Below, piece by piece: positions 8,954 through 17,675 of a stretch of DNA of 64,000 bases; the stretch's first letter is position 1, and every line of letters begins with the position of its first letter. The stretch is taken from the NCBI RefSeq assembly GCF_036173105.1, contig NZ_CP108053.1, forward strand, positions 7,440,001 through 7,504,000, in the 5' to 3' direction. The DNA comes from Streptomyces sp. NBC_00287 (lineage in GTDB: Bacteria > Actinomycetota > Actinomycetes > Streptomycetales > Streptomycetaceae). The position numbers were made by a program, and so were the translations under genes. Under the pieces are notes generated by a model. The model was not told the origin of the DNA, ran no database searches, and was given only the letters and a program-made list of their open reading frames with translations.

Positions 8954-10218
8954 GAGTCGGCCCGCCGCACCGCGGGCTGGTCCGGCCAGGCGAACGCGTA
9001 GTCCGGGGCGCCGCCCCGGCTCAGCCGTACCCAGCGCAGCAGTTCGCGCGCGATGCCCGCGTTGCCCATCGCCCAGCCCGTCTCCGGTTCCAGCTCGCTC
9101 GGGGTCGCCCGGTGCTCCACGTTCGACCAGCGGGCGCCGTCCGCGTCCCGGATCGCGTGCGCGGCGAGGTCCGCGACCAGGACCCGGGCGAAGTCCGGCG
9201 AGTCGCCCTGCTCGGCGATCCGGTCGCAGGCCAGCGCCAGCACGCCCGCCGTGCCGCAACAGCGGCCGTTGTTGTCCCAGAAGCCCGGGCTCAGCCGCTC
9301 GGGCAGCCCGCTGCGGGTGACGGTGTGCCAGCAGCGGTCGGCCAGGGCCGACCAGACGGAGTCGTCGAGGGCGTCCCGCAGCAGCCGGAACACCTGGGCG
9401 TCACCGGCCGGGCCGTGGCACCAGCCGTAGTTGTGGCGCGCGGTCAGCTCACCGCCGTGCCTGGGGTCGGAGTGCGGGACCAGGAAGCCGTCGGGGCCCG
9501 CCTCGTCGCGGGAGACGACATCCGCGGCGCCCGCAAGGGCCAGCTCGGTGAGGTCCGCGCGACCCGACGCGACGCCGATCGGCGCCAGCGCGATCACGAT
9601 GCCGAGGGTGCCGTGCGAGATGTGGTGCATCCGCCCGGGCACACCGGGGCGGTGGGGCCACTGGACACCGGCCGCGGTCCGCTCCGCCGCGTCCAGGTAC
9701 GGCTCCACGGCCCGTACGGCGAACTCCGTGTCCCCGAGCGCCAGCGCGCCGAGGCCGATCCCGGCGTTGCCGCCCATCAGCTCGAACAGCTCGCCCCAGC
9801 GCGTCCCGTCGAAGCGGGACCGCACCAGCGCCATCGCCCGTTCCGCGGCGGCACCGGCGTGGGCGTCGCCCAGCTGGTCGCGGACCGCGTGCAGCGCGAG
9901 CGCCATGCCGGTGAGGCCGAAGTACAGGGAGCTGTCCTCCGTCTCCTCGACGGCGGACGCGAGGCCGCGGGCGGCGCGCAGGGCGGTGTCGGCGTACCGG
10001 TCGTCGTCGAAGTGGCGCCAGGCCTCCAGCAGCGTCGGCACGATCCCGGCGGTGCCGTTGTAGTACATCGCCTCGGGCGCCGCGTCGGACGGCCGCTCGG
10101 GCCAGCCGAGGCCGCCGTCCCCGACGTCCCGCGCCTGGACGAGGAGCCGGCGCAGCGCGTCCGCCGCAAGTTCCTCGACCTCGTCAACCGCCGTGTTCTC
10201 GGCGTCCTTTGGGATCAT
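8905..10218 (-). CDS. Orphan LanC-like (lanthionine cyclase fold) protein
   Basis: 437 residues with the repeated alpha/alpha-barrel motifs of LanC: YNGTAGIVPTLLE, GLTGMALALH, GGNAGIGLGALA, HISHGTLGIVIAL, NYGWCHGPAGD and RCCGTAGVLALA. The zinc ligands would be Cys267, Cys320 and Cys321; the third ligand is Cys rather than the His of NisC, the three-Cys arrangement known from some class II enzymes such as ProcM. No dehydratase, precursor peptide or lantibiotic transporter lies nearby. It follows the SRPBCC gene by 13 bases on the same strand, so the two are probably one operon. Its 3' end overlaps the XdhC gene on the other strand. Substrate unknown. Confidence 0.85.
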   Translation of the reverse strand: MIPKDAENTAVDEVEELAADALRRLLVQARDVGDGGLGWPERPSDAAPEAMYYNGTAGIVPTLLEAWRHFDDDRYADTALRAARGLASAVEETEDSSLYFGLTGMALALHAVRDQLGDAHAGAAAERAMALVRSRFDGTRWGELFELMGGNAGIGLGALALGDTEFAVRAVEPYLDAAERTAAGVQWPHRPGVPGRMHHISHGTLGIVIALAPIGVASGRADLTELALAGAADVVSRDEAGPDGFLVPHSDPRHGGELTARHNYGWCHGPAGDAQVFRLLRDALDDSVWSALADRCWHTVTRSGLPERLSPGFWDNNGRCCGTAGVLALACDRIAEQGDSPDFARVLVADLAAHAIRDADGARWSNVEHRATPSELEPETGWAMGNAGIARELLRWVRLSRGGAPDYAFAWPDQPAVRRADSQATEPIRPAGAEAAS

Positions 10219-10231
10219 GAGGCTCAGTTTG

Positions 10232-10672
10232 TCAGGCGGCTCTCAGCAGCCGGTTCACCGCCCGCCCGAACACGAACCGCGCCGCAGTCCGCAGCGGGCC
10301 GTCGAAGAACCCCGGCAGCAGCCGCACTCCGAGCTCCTCGCGCCACACGACCCGCGCCCGCCCACCCGGACCCGGACGCACCTCGATCTCCGCCCAGCCC
10401 AGCACCATCCGGCCCCGCTTCTCCAGTCGGCACAGACCGGGCGCGTCCTCGGTCGGCGGCCGCCACACGGTCACCTCCATCCGGTCGTCGAAGGAGAGCG
10501 GACCGAGGCCCGAACGCGCCACGAAGACCGTGCCCTCCCGGTTCGGCCCGGGTGTCTCCACGGTGACGCGGGTCAGCGGGACCACCTCCCCATGGCGGAG
10601 CCACTCGGTGAGGCGGCGCCAGGCCTCGTCCGGGGAGAGCGGCGCCGTGCGTTCGAGCTGAAAGTTGACCAC
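10232..10672 (-). CDS. SRPBCC family protein
   Basis: 146 residues with the START/polyketide-cyclase-like fold pattern: an N-terminal VNFQLERTAPLSPDEAWRRL strand-helix, a central RMEVTVWRPP segment and a long C-terminal helix (FFDGPLRTAARFVFGRAVN). Such proteins form a hydrophobic pocket for lipids or aromatic ligands. No catalytic residues can be assigned. It is the first gene of a two-gene unit with the LanC-like protein (13-base gap). The divergent DUF2278 gene starts 175 bases away; that gap holds the promoters of both directions, but I could not fix them. Confidence 0.75.
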   Translation of the reverse strand: MVNFQLERTAPLSPDEAWRRLTEWLRHGEVVPLTRVTVETPGPNREGTVFVARSGLGPLSFDDRMEVTVWRPPTEDAPGLCRLEKRGRMVLGWAEIEVRPGPGGRARVVWREELGVRLLPGFFDGPLRTAARFVFGRAVNRLLRAA

Positions 10673-10847
10673 CGCACGATCCTAAGGAATCCGGCCTGGT
10701 GGGCGGCGTGCTCGTATACGGCTCACACACACGGACCAACCCGCGGTCGACGCGGAGACGTACAGGTGGCGTGGGCCGGTGCGAAGCCGGTTCCCGGGGT
10801 GCGGATGCGCCCTACCCTTCCTGCATAGTCCAGGGGGAGTTGGTCTC

Positions 10848-11858
10848 ATGCCACTGAAGTCCTACGGTGTCCTGATCGCACGGGCCGTCGACACCCGGCG
10901 CGAGGGCGCCACCGACACACCGCACTACCAGATCCATCTGACGGACGATCAAGGGACCAATTACCGCGCCGCGGTGAACGTCCTGTCCCAGCAACAGCCC
11001 TCTGAGCTGCTGTACTTCGTCGCCGACGACTTCCGCCACCCGGTCACCGACCGGCTCGCGGGACTGCCCGGCGGCTGGAACGTCCTGCCGTCCGGATCCG
11101 GCGGGGCGAACCTCGACTTCGTGCGCGGCAACCTCTTCGACCCGGCCGCGATGCGCAAGCTTCCGCCGGACCTCTCGGGGCCCGACAACGACCTCGCCGA
11201 CCTCCTCGACCACTACGTACGACGCGCGGTCGACGACCCCGAGGCCCGGCTGTACGTCTTCGGCGAGCGCTGGGGTCCCGAAAACGGCGTACGGGACAAG
11301 GTGTTCGGCTTCCAGCCGGGCAACGGTGTTCACGACGTGCACATGAACCAGGGCAACAGCCGTCGCTTCCGCGGCGACGACGGAGTCTGGCAGGACGGCG
11401 GGATCCTGCTGCACTTCCCCGCTCAGGAGCGCTGGGTCGGGATCTTCCTCGCCTTCCAGAGCCAGTCCTGGCACACCGACGACATCACCGGGCACGCCCT
11501 CGACGCCGTGGACGGCACCCGCCCCGAGCCCGGCACCCTTCCGGTCCGGGTCGTCGCGGCCCTGGTCAACCCGCGCGGTCCGGCGCCCGAGGCGGAGACC
11601 GTGACCCTGATCAACGCCTCGCCCGAGGCCGTGGACCTGACGGGCTGGACCGTCGGCGGCCGGCAGGGCAAGCGGGCCCCGGTACCGACCGGACCGCTGG
11701 CCGCCGGCGCCTGTCTGCTGGTCCCGCTCGGCGAAGGGGCCGAACTCGGCAACAAGGGCGGCGAGATCAACCTCTTCGACCCCAAGGGCCTGAAGGTGCA
11801 CGGGGTTTCGTACACGGCGCAACAGACGGGGCGGGAGGGCTGGTCGGTGGTCTTCTGA
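10848..11858 (+). CDS. DUF2278 (YukJ-like) protein with C-terminal lamin-tail domain
   Basis: 336 residues. The first ~220 residues carry the DUF2278 pattern (YGVLIARAVD at the start, HYQIHL, FGERWGPE, GVHDVHMNQGN, WVGIFLAFQSQSWHTDD). The last ~100 residues (VRVVAALVNPRG, ETVTLINASPEAVDLTGW, GGEINLFDPKGLKVHGVSY) fold as a lamin-tail domain, an Ig-like module found in many secreted or surface bacterial proteins and nucleases. No signal peptide is visible, so it is probably cytoplasmic. GGGGGAG before ATG 10848 supports this start over the upstream GTG-type starts. Biochemical function is not known to me. Confidence 0.8.
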   Translation: MPLKSYGVLIARAVDTRREGATDTPHYQIHLTDDQGTNYRAAVNVLSQQQPSELLYFVADDFRHPVTDRLAGLPGGWNVLPSGSGGANLDFVRGNLFDPAAMRKLPPDLSGPDNDLADLLDHYVRRAVDDPEARLYVFGERWGPENGVRDKVFGFQPGNGVHDVHMNQGNSRRFRGDDGVWQDGGILLHFPAQERWVGIFLAFQSQSWHTDDITGHALDAVDGTRPEPGTLPVRVVAALVNPRGPAPEAETVTLINASPEAVDLTGWTVGGRQGKRAPVPTGPLAAGACLLVPLGEGAELGNKGGEINLFDPKGLKVHGVSYTAQQTGREGWSVVF

Positions 11859-11901
11859 CGGCCGGTTGCCGCCTATCAAACCCGCACACCTGTACGGCAG
11901 C

Positions 11902-13161
11902 ATGAGCGCGACCGCCACCACCGGGCCGGAGGGCGTTCTCGTGGGCCGTGAACCGTACGGAAGACTGGACGAGTTGCAGCGCGACCCCTATCCGCACTAC
12001 GCGCGCGCCCGCCACAGCGACGGGCTGACCCATGTCGCCGAACTCGACGCCTGGCTGGTCGCCCGGGACACCGACGTCCGTGAAGTGCTGCGCCGCCCCG
12101 AGGACTTCTCCTCGGCCAACGCGCTTCGGCCCGACGTGCTGCCCTCGCCGGCCGCGCTCGCCGTGCTCGGCCGGGGATTCGGCGGACGTCCCGTCGTCGT
12201 CACCGCCGACGGGGTGCTCCATCTGCGGCTGCGCACCCCGATCGTGCGGGGCCTGTCCCCGGCCCGGGTCGAGGCCGTGCTGCCGTATGCCGCCGAGCGC
12301 GCGGCGGCGCTGGTCGACGCGTTCGTCGAGGACGGCGCAGTGGAGTTCATGGCGGCCTACGCGCGGCGGCTGCCGGGCGAGGTGATGGGCCGGATCGTCG
12401 GCCTCGACCCCGCGGACGTGCCCGCCGTGGTGCACGGCGGACACCGCGCCGAGGAGCTGCTGTTCCGGCCGCTGGAGGAGGCCGAGCAGGTCGCGGCGGC
12501 CGAGGACGTGGTCGCCATGCAGCACCTCCTGGACCGCTGTGCACGGCAGCGGCACACCGACCCGCGCGAGGACCTGTGCAGCGAGCTCGTCGCGTCCGTG
12601 CTGCCGCCCGGGTCGGACGGACCGACCCTGGAGCAGCGCCACGAACTCGTCGCCCACCTGCAGAACCTGCTCCTCGCGGGCCATCTGACGACCACCGCCC
12701 TGCTCGGCACCACCGTGCTGCATCTGCTGCGCCACCCGGCCCAGTGGGAGCTGCTGTGCGCCGAGCCCGAGCGCATCCCGGCGGCGGTCGACGAGGCCGC
12801 CCGCTACGACAGCGCCCTCCAGGGCTTCCGCCGGGTCACCACCCGTCCGGTCACCCTGGCCGGCACCGAACTCCCCGCCGGGGCCGCGCTGTTCGTCGCC
12901 TTCGGCGGCGCCAATCGCGACCCCGAACGCCATCAGCGGCCCGACGCCTTCGACATCACCCGGTCCCCGGGCGGCCATCTCGCCTTCGGGCTCGGTGTGC
13001 ACGGCTGTCCCGGATCACTGCTCGCGCGCGAGCAACTGCGTCTCACTCTGGAGGAGTTGACCCGCAGGCTGCCGGGCCTGAGGCTGGCGGAGGACGATCC
13101 GGTCACCATGCGGCCGACGATGATCCACCGCTCCCCGTACCGCCTCCGCCTCGCCTGGTGA
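11902..13161 (+). CDS. Cytochrome P450
   Basis: 419 residues, the usual size of a soluble actinobacterial P450. The I-helix oxygen-activation motif is AGHLTTT, the ExxR motif is EAAR, and the haem loop is FGLGVHGCPG with Cys369 as the thiolate ligand. I prefer ATG 11902; an in-frame TTG at 11866, 7 bases after the DUF2278 stop, would add 12 residues. No ferredoxin or reductase gene is adjacent. The gene follows the DUF2278 gene by 43 bases and may share its transcript. Substrate unknown. It converges on the deacetylase gene with a 10-base gap. Confidence 0.92.
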   Translation: MSATATTGPEGVLVGREPYGRLDELQRDPYPHYARARHSDGLTHVAELDAWLVARDTDVREVLRRPEDFSSANALRPDVLPSPAALAVLGRGFGGRPVVVTADGVLHLRLRTPIVRGLSPARVEAVLPYAAERAAALVDAFVEDGAVEFMAAYARRLPGEVMGRIVGLDPADVPAVVHGGHRAEELLFRPLEEAEQVAAAEDVVAMQHLLDRCARQRHTDPREDLCSELVASVLPPGSDGPTLEQRHELVAHLQNLLLAGHLTTTALLGTTVLHLLRHPAQWELLCAEPERIPAAVDEAARYDSALQGFRRVTTRPVTLAGTELPAGAALFVAFGGANRDPERHQRPDAFDITRSPGGHLAFGLGVHGCPGSLLAREQLRLTLEELTRRLPGLRLAEDDPVTMRPTMIHRSPYRLRLAW

Positions 13162-13171
13162 TTTCAGGCGC

Positions 13172-13945
13172 TCAGCGATAGACCTTCCCGGGCTCCGCCT
13201 TCCCCGGCGCCAGCAACTGCGGCACGGTCACGAACACATACCCCTGCTTCTTCAGGGCCTTGATGATCCCCGGCACCGCGGGCACCGTGCCCCGGTAGAT
13301 GTCGTGCAGCAGGATGATCCCGTCCCGGGACGACTGCTCCAGGACCCGCTTCTTGATCAGGGCCGAGTCATTGGTCTTGTAGTCCTTCGCGGTCACGCTC
13401 CACAGCACCTCGGCGAGCCCCAGCTCCCGGCAGATCTTGTGCACGGTGTCGTCCGTACGGCCCTGGGGCGGGCGCATCAGCGTCGGGCGGCGCCCGATCA
13501 GGCGCTCTATCTCCTCGTTCGGCCGCTCCAGCTCCTCGCGTATCTCCTCCGGTTCGAGCTCGGTGAGGATCTTGTGGTCCCAGGTGTGGCTGGCCACCTC
13601 GTGACCCTCGTCGGCCATCTGTCTCACGAGCTCCGGGTATTTCTCTATGTGCCGCTTGCCGAGCAGGAAGAAGGTCGCCGGGACCTGCTCCTCCTTGAGG
13701 ATGTCCAGCAGTCTCGGTGAGTTCTCGCTGGGTCCGGCATCGAAGGTCAGCGCGATGCACTTGACCTTCTCGCAGTCGACGGTGCCGGCCCGGGCCTGGA
13801 CGTCGGTGGCGGCGCCGGCGCGGGCGTCGGCCGGTGAGGTGGTGTCGAGACGCGTGCATCCGCTCAGCGCCACGACGGCGGACAACATCGTGGCGGCGAG
13901 GAACGCGGCCCCCGTTTTCTTCATCTTCTTGGTCGGAGAAGGCAT
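13172..13945 (-). CDS. Lipoprotein polysaccharide deacetylase (NodB/CE4 fold)
   Basis: 257 residues from ATG 13945 (ATG 13960 and ATG 13924 are alternatives). A Lys-rich N terminus, a hydrophobic stretch and the lipobox LSGC mark it as a lipoprotein on the outer face of the membrane. The catalytic domain has TFDAGPS, SHTWDHK, RPPQGR and LLHD, the CE4 motifs 1, 2, 3 and 5. In motif 1 the second Asp of the common TFDDGP is Ala, a variation also seen in active members because metal binding needs the first Asp (catalytic base) plus two His. Likely substrate is peptidoglycan or another N-acetylated cell-surface glycan. Confidence 0.88.
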   Translation of the reverse strand: MPSPTKKMKKTGAAFLAATMLSAVVALSGCTRLDTTSPADARAGAATDVQARAGTVDCEKVKCIALTFDAGPSENSPRLLDILKEEQVPATFFLLGKRHIEKYPELVRQMADEGHEVASHTWDHKILTELEPEEIREELERPNEEIERLIGRRPTLMRPPQGRTDDTVHKICRELGLAEVLWSVTAKDYKTNDSALIKKRVLEQSSRDGIILLHDIYRGTVPAVPGIIKALKKQGYVFVTVPQLLAPGKAEPGKVYR

Positions 13946-14021
13946 GCCGGGACTGTACATCGAGTGTATACACGGGGTTTATAGTGGGTCCCGACCAGGT
14001 CAACTCACGGGGATAGGGCGC

Positions 14022-16466
14022 TCAGTAGGCTCCGGGGGCGAGTTCCTGGAGGACCGCACGGCCCGCCGCTCGGTGCTCGGCCGCCCCCGCCGGATCCGTT
14101 CCGTCGAGCACGACCGCGATGCCTTCGTGGGCCAGCGCTTCCTCGTAGCGGTTGCCGAGCCGCGGACCCAGCTCCAGGGCCTGCCGGTGCAGTCGTAGGG
14201 CCTCGTCGGTGAGTCCGGCGAGCCGGCAGGTCTCGGCGTAGCCGTTGAGGAAATGGATCTTCCAGTGCTCCTCGAACAGCTCGTCGAGGAGTGCGAACGC
14301 CGCCCGGTGGCTGGCCAGCGCCTCGTCGTACCGGCCCATCTGGCGCAGTGCGACGCCCAGGCAGTTCAGGCACCAGGCCTGGTTGTGCAGATGCCCGTCC
14401 TCGCGGGCCGACTCCAGTGCCTGGCCCAGCTGCCGCGCGGCCTCGTCGGGGGTCTCGCGGGCGAGGGCCACGCCGAGGGTGATCCGGGCGGTCAGTGCGG
14501 GCGGCCACGCGGGGTCGGAGTGCGGGACGTCCAGCACCTGACGGGCCAGCCGTGCCGCCTCCTCCCGGTGGCCCAGTTGCAGCAGGGCCCAGGCCTCCGA
14601 CGCGGCGGCGTGGGCCGAGCCCTCGGGGCAGTCTGCGTTCGCGTAAAGCTTCCCCGCCAGCCGGAAGAGTTCCAGTGGCTCCTCGACCTGCCCGGCGTCC
14701 CAGCCGAGATAGCCGCGGCGCAGGGTCAGCTCGGCCTCCAGTCGGGCGTCCCCCGTCTCGGACACCCGGAGTCCGGCCGCCTCGTAGGCCTCGGTGGCCT
14801 CCGCCATCCGGCCCGCGTTGTAGCGCGCGAAGCCCAGATCGCTGTACGCCTCGGCCAGCAGCAGCGGATCGCCCAGCCGCTCGGCGGCGGCCAGCGACCG
14901 CTCGAAGAGGACGTTGAGATGCGTGGTGCCGCAGCGCCGCGCGAAGTAGGCCCGCAGGAAGCGCGGCAGCTCGCAGACGTGGGCGTCGGCGCCGACGGCG
15001 GCGGCCGTCTCGAAGGCGGCGATGAGGTTGCCGTACTCCGAGACGAGCCAGCTCATGGCCGCGTTCTTGTCCGCGAACCGGGGCAGTTCCACCGGGGCCG
15101 GTCCCGCCGAGACCGCACGGGCCGGGGACACGAACGGCATCGCGGCGTCGGCGGCGGCCGCCGCGTGGACGTAGTAGTCCAGCACCCGGACCAGGGCCCG
15201 CTGCCGCTCGGCCGCCGGGTCCTGCTCCGCCGAGGCCCGGCGGGCGTGGTGGTGCACCAGGTCGTGCAGACGGTAGCCGTCCGGTGTCGGCTGCTGGACG
15301 AGGTGCGCGTCGACCAGGTCCTCCAGCATCGCCCGGGCGCCGCGCACCGGAACATCCGCCAGCGCCGCCACCAGGTACTCGTCGAAGGACTCCCCGGGCA
15401 GCAGGCCCAGCATCCGGAACAGCCGGGCGTGTTGGCGGTCCAACTGCCGTACCGACATGGCGAATGCCGTGTCGAACTCGTCGGTGCCCTCGGCCAGCCT
15501 TTCGACGAGGATGCCCACGGTCCAGCCCGGCCGGTGCCGCAGCCGGGCCCCGGCCAGCCGCAGGGCCAGCGGCAGCCGGCCGCACAGCCGCAGCACCTCG
15601 GCGGCGGAGTCCGGATCTCGGGCCAGCCTGCCCTCGGGGCCGCCCGGGTCGCCGCTGGCCAGGGCCAGCAGCTGCGCGCTCTCCTCGGGGCTCAGCACAT
15701 CGAGCGAGACCGGAGGCACCTCGTCCAGACCGAGCAGCCGGTTCCGGCTGGTGATCAGGGCGACGGACTCACCGGCGCCGGGCAGCAGCGGGCGGACCTG
15801 CTCGGCGTCGGCCGCGTTGTCGAGGACGAGGACGACCCGGCGCCCGGCCAGCTCCGAGCGCCAGCAGGCGGCCAGTTGCTCCAGCCCCTCCTGCGGGACC
15901 CGCTCCGGGGGGACGTCCAGCGCGCCGAGCAGCATCCGCAGCGCCGAGTCGGGGTCGAGCGGAGGGCGGCCCTCGGTGAAGCCGTGCAGATCCACATAGA
16001 GCTGCGCGTCCGGGAAGTCGGCGGCCAGCCGGTGCGCCGCGTGCACCGCCAGGGAGGTCTTGCCGACGCCCGCCATACCGTCGACGGAGACCGCCCGATG
16101 GCTGTCGACCGCCGCGTACACGGCGGCCAGCGCCTCCTCGCGGCCGGTGAAGTCGGGCACATCGCGCGGCAGGGTGTTGCGGGGCTCCGGCCGGACCTGG
16201 CGACTGCTCTTCGGAGGCGCCGGAAGCGGGTTCGAGATGCGCTCCCACAGCGGACGCAGCGGCCGGGGGTCGCGCTTGACGAGGCGGCACAGGGCGACCA
16301 CCGCGGGCCACGGCGGCACGGTCTGGCCATTGAGGTAGCGCGACAGTGACGAGGAGCTCAGTCCCGCGTCCCGCGCGAGCGCCCGTACGCCGAGCCCGGA
16401 GAGCTCCTGGAGCATGCGCAGCCGGGCCGCCAGCGCCTCCTGCGGATCGTTCTTCGCTGTGTCCAT
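14022..16466 (-). CDS. XRE / NB-ARC / TPR regulator (AfsR-like ATPase)
   Basis: 814 residues from ATG 16466, chosen because GGGGGAA lies just upstream and the helix-turn-helix begins 12 residues later; the longer frame to 16568 lacks a site. Domain order: XRE-type helix-turn-helix (about 10-65, RALARDAGLSSSSLSRYLNG), NB-ARC ATPase (P-loop GMAGVGKTSL, Walker B VVLVLDNAADA, then LITSRN), a winged-helix-like region (LHDLVHHHARR), then C-terminal TPRs. These signal-responsive STAND proteins control secondary metabolism or development in Streptomyces. A TTGACC -35-like hexamer sits 60 bases upstream and a TGTCCCAC direct repeat (16545-16562) lies above it. Confidence 0.85.
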   Translation of the reverse strand: MDTAKNDPQEALAARLRMLQELSGLGVRALARDAGLSSSSLSRYLNGQTVPPWPAVVALCRLVKRDPRPLRPLWERISNPLPAPPKSSRQVRPEPRNTLPRDVPDFTGREEALAAVYAAVDSHRAVSVDGMAGVGKTSLAVHAAHRLAADFPDAQLYVDLHGFTEGRPPLDPDSALRMLLGALDVPPERVPQEGLEQLAACWRSELAGRRVVLVLDNAADAEQVRPLLPGAGESVALITSRNRLLGLDEVPPVSLDVLSPEESAQLLALASGDPGGPEGRLARDPDSAAEVLRLCGRLPLALRLAGARLRHRPGWTVGILVERLAEGTDEFDTAFAMSVRQLDRQHARLFRMLGLLPGESFDEYLVAALADVPVRGARAMLEDLVDAHLVQQPTPDGYRLHDLVHHHARRASAEQDPAAERQRALVRVLDYYVHAAAAADAAMPFVSPARAVSAGPAPVELPRFADKNAAMSWLVSEYGNLIAAFETAAAVGADAHVCELPRFLRAYFARRCGTTHLNVLFERSLAAAERLGDPLLLAEAYSDLGFARYNAGRMAEATEAYEAAGLRVSETGDARLEAELTLRRGYLGWDAGQVEEPLELFRLAGKLYANADCPEGSAHAAASEAWALLQLGHREEAARLARQVLDVPHSDPAWPPALTARITLGVALARETPDEAARQLGQALESAREDGHLHNQAWCLNCLGVALRQMGRYDEALASHRAAFALLDELFEEHWKIHFLNGYAETCRLAGLTDEALRLHRQALELGPRLGNRYEEALAHEGIAVVLDGTDPAGAAEHRAAGRAVLQELAPGAY

Positions 16467-16544
16467 CGGTGTTCCCCCGTCTTTCCGTCCCGCTTGCGGA
16501 GAAGTCTTCCCAGCCGGTTCGTCGCAGGTCAAGGCCCATTCCGC

Positions 16545-16562
16545 TGTCCCACGGTGTCCCAC
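16545..16562. promoter_or_regulatory. 10-bp-spaced direct repeat in divergent promoter region
   Basis: TGTCCCAC occurs at 16545-16552 and again at 16555-16562, exactly one helical turn apart, between the XRE/NB-ARC gene and the AhpD-like gene. On the minus strand it lies about 15 bases upstream of a TTGACC hexamer (16527-16532). Face-to-face direct repeats are common targets of SARP and NB-ARC-linked regulators, so this may be an autoregulatory site. Confidence 0.35.
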
Positions 16563-16635
16563 CGCCATGGCCCGGGCGGGCGGGTCGGGCTGTTATGGAG
16601 TCACACCACAGGCCCGGAAGAGAAGGGAGAGCGAA

Positions 16636-17115
16636 GTGCGGTCCCGAATGCGGAACCCCGCCGACGTACTGTCCGGCGCGGCACAGACCCTCCAGGAGCT
16701 CCTCAAGACCGCGCACTCCGCGGGCGTGGAGGCGCAGACACTGGAGCTGGTGCACCTGCGGATCAGCCAGATCAACGGGTGCGCCGCCGATGTCGACGGG
16801 GGCGCCAGGTCGGCTCGCGAGGCCGGAGTGAGCGACGAACGACTGCTGACCCTCGCCGCCTGGCGGGATACCCCGTACTTCACCCCCGCGCAGCGGGCGG
16901 CCCTGGAACTGGCCGAGGCCGCCACGCGGATGGCCGACCGTCCCGACGCCGTCAGTGACGAGGTCTGGGACAGGGCCGCCACCCACTACGACGAGACACA
17001 GCTCGCCGCGATCGTCCTGATGACCGGCGTCACCAACCTGTTCAACCGGCTCGGCGCCACGACCCGCCAGAGCTCCACTCCGCAGACGTACACACCCGTG
17101 AGGAATCAGCCATGA
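16636..17115 (+). CDS. AhpD-like (carboxymuconolactone decarboxylase family) protein, degenerate CxxC
   Basis: 159 residues from GTG 16636, 6 bases after an AAGGGAGA ribosome site; ATG 16648 is too far from that site. The AhpD core is clear (LELVHLRISQINGCAADVDGG is split as LELVHLRISQINGC then AADVDGG; then YFTPAQRAALELAEAAT). The peroxidatic pair is normally CxxC; here Cys49 is followed by Ala-Ala-Asp, so the second Cys is Asp52 and the usual downstream His is also changed. A standard disulfide-based peroxidase cycle is therefore doubtful. Its stop overlaps the DUF1801 start (ATGA). Confidence 0.8.
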   Translation: MRSRMRNPADVLSGAAQTLQELLKTAHSAGVEAQTLELVHLRISQINGCAADVDGGARSAREAGVSDERLLTLAAWRDTPYFTPAQRAALELAEAATRMADRPDAVSDEVWDRAATHYDETQLAAIVLMTGVTNLFNRLGATTRQSSTPQTYTPVRNQP

Positions 17116-17576
17116 CGAAGACCCAGCAGTCCACGAAGAACACGGCGTCCGAGCAGTGGACGGACGAGGAGCGCGCCGCGATGAAGGAGCGCGCCCAGGA
17201 GGTCAAGGCATCCGCCCGCCGGGTATCGAAGGCCGACAAGGCCGCCCAGGACGAGGCCGCCGTGGTCGCGAAGATCGCCGAGATGCAGGACTCGGACCGG
17301 ATCATGGCCGAGCGCATCCACGCCGTCGTCAGGGCGAGCGCCCCCGAGCTCGCGCCGAAGCTCTGGTACGGCATGCCCGCCTACGCCAAGAACGGCAAGG
17401 TCGTCTGCTTCTTCCAGAGCGCGCAGAAGTTCAACGCCCGGTACGCGACCTTCGGCTTCAACGACACCGCCAACCTCGACGAGGGCACCATGTGGCCGAC
17501 CGCCTTCGCACTGACGCAGCTGACCGCGGCCGACGAGGCACGGATCGGGGAGCTCGTGGCGAAGGCGGTGAGCTGA
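17112..17576 (+). CDS. DUF1801 / YdhG-like protein
   Basis: 154 residues. The C-terminal part (KLWYGMPAYAKNGKVVCFFQ, then ARYATFGFND) is the DUF1801 fold related to frataxin-like YdhG/YdeI proteins, for which an iron-handling role has been proposed. The first ~60 residues are charged and predicted helical or coiled (Lys/Glu/Ala-rich). It is translationally coupled to the AhpD-like gene by an ATGA overlap, so the two products are likely made in fixed ratio and may act in the same redox or iron-stress response (inference). Confidence 0.75.
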   Translation: MTKTQQSTKNTASEQWTDEERAAMKERAQEVKASARRVSKADKAAQDEAAVVAKIAEMQDSDRIMAERIHAVVRASAPELAPKLWYGMPAYAKNGKVVCFFQSAQKFNARYATFGFNDTANLDEGTMWPTAFALTQLTAADEARIGELVAKAVS

Positions 17577-17638
17577 TACGGCAATTCACAGGCTGCGCCG
17601 GGAAGTTACCTCAGTTTCAACAGTTCCTGCTTCTTTCA

Positions 17639-17675
17639 TTGACAGCGGAAAATAAGGGCCCTAGGTTCCCGGCCA
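17639..17675 (+). promoter_or_regulatory. Sigma-70-type promoter giving a probable leaderless ROK mRNA
   Basis: TTGACA (17639-17644), a 17-base spacer and TAGGTT (17662-17667) form a near-consensus vegetative promoter. The A of ATG 17675 lies 8 bases after the -10 box, where transcription is expected to begin, and there is no Shine-Dalgarno sequence. The ROK mRNA should thus start at or next to its own AUG. Confidence 0.7.

Noticed and set aside
8905..10672. Lantibiotic gene cluster
   Set aside because: No precursor peptide, dehydratase, protease or exporter near the LanC-like gene.
13961..14021. Promoter TTGACC / TATAAA for the deacetylase
   Set aside because: The spacer is only 14 bases, too short for a standard promoter.
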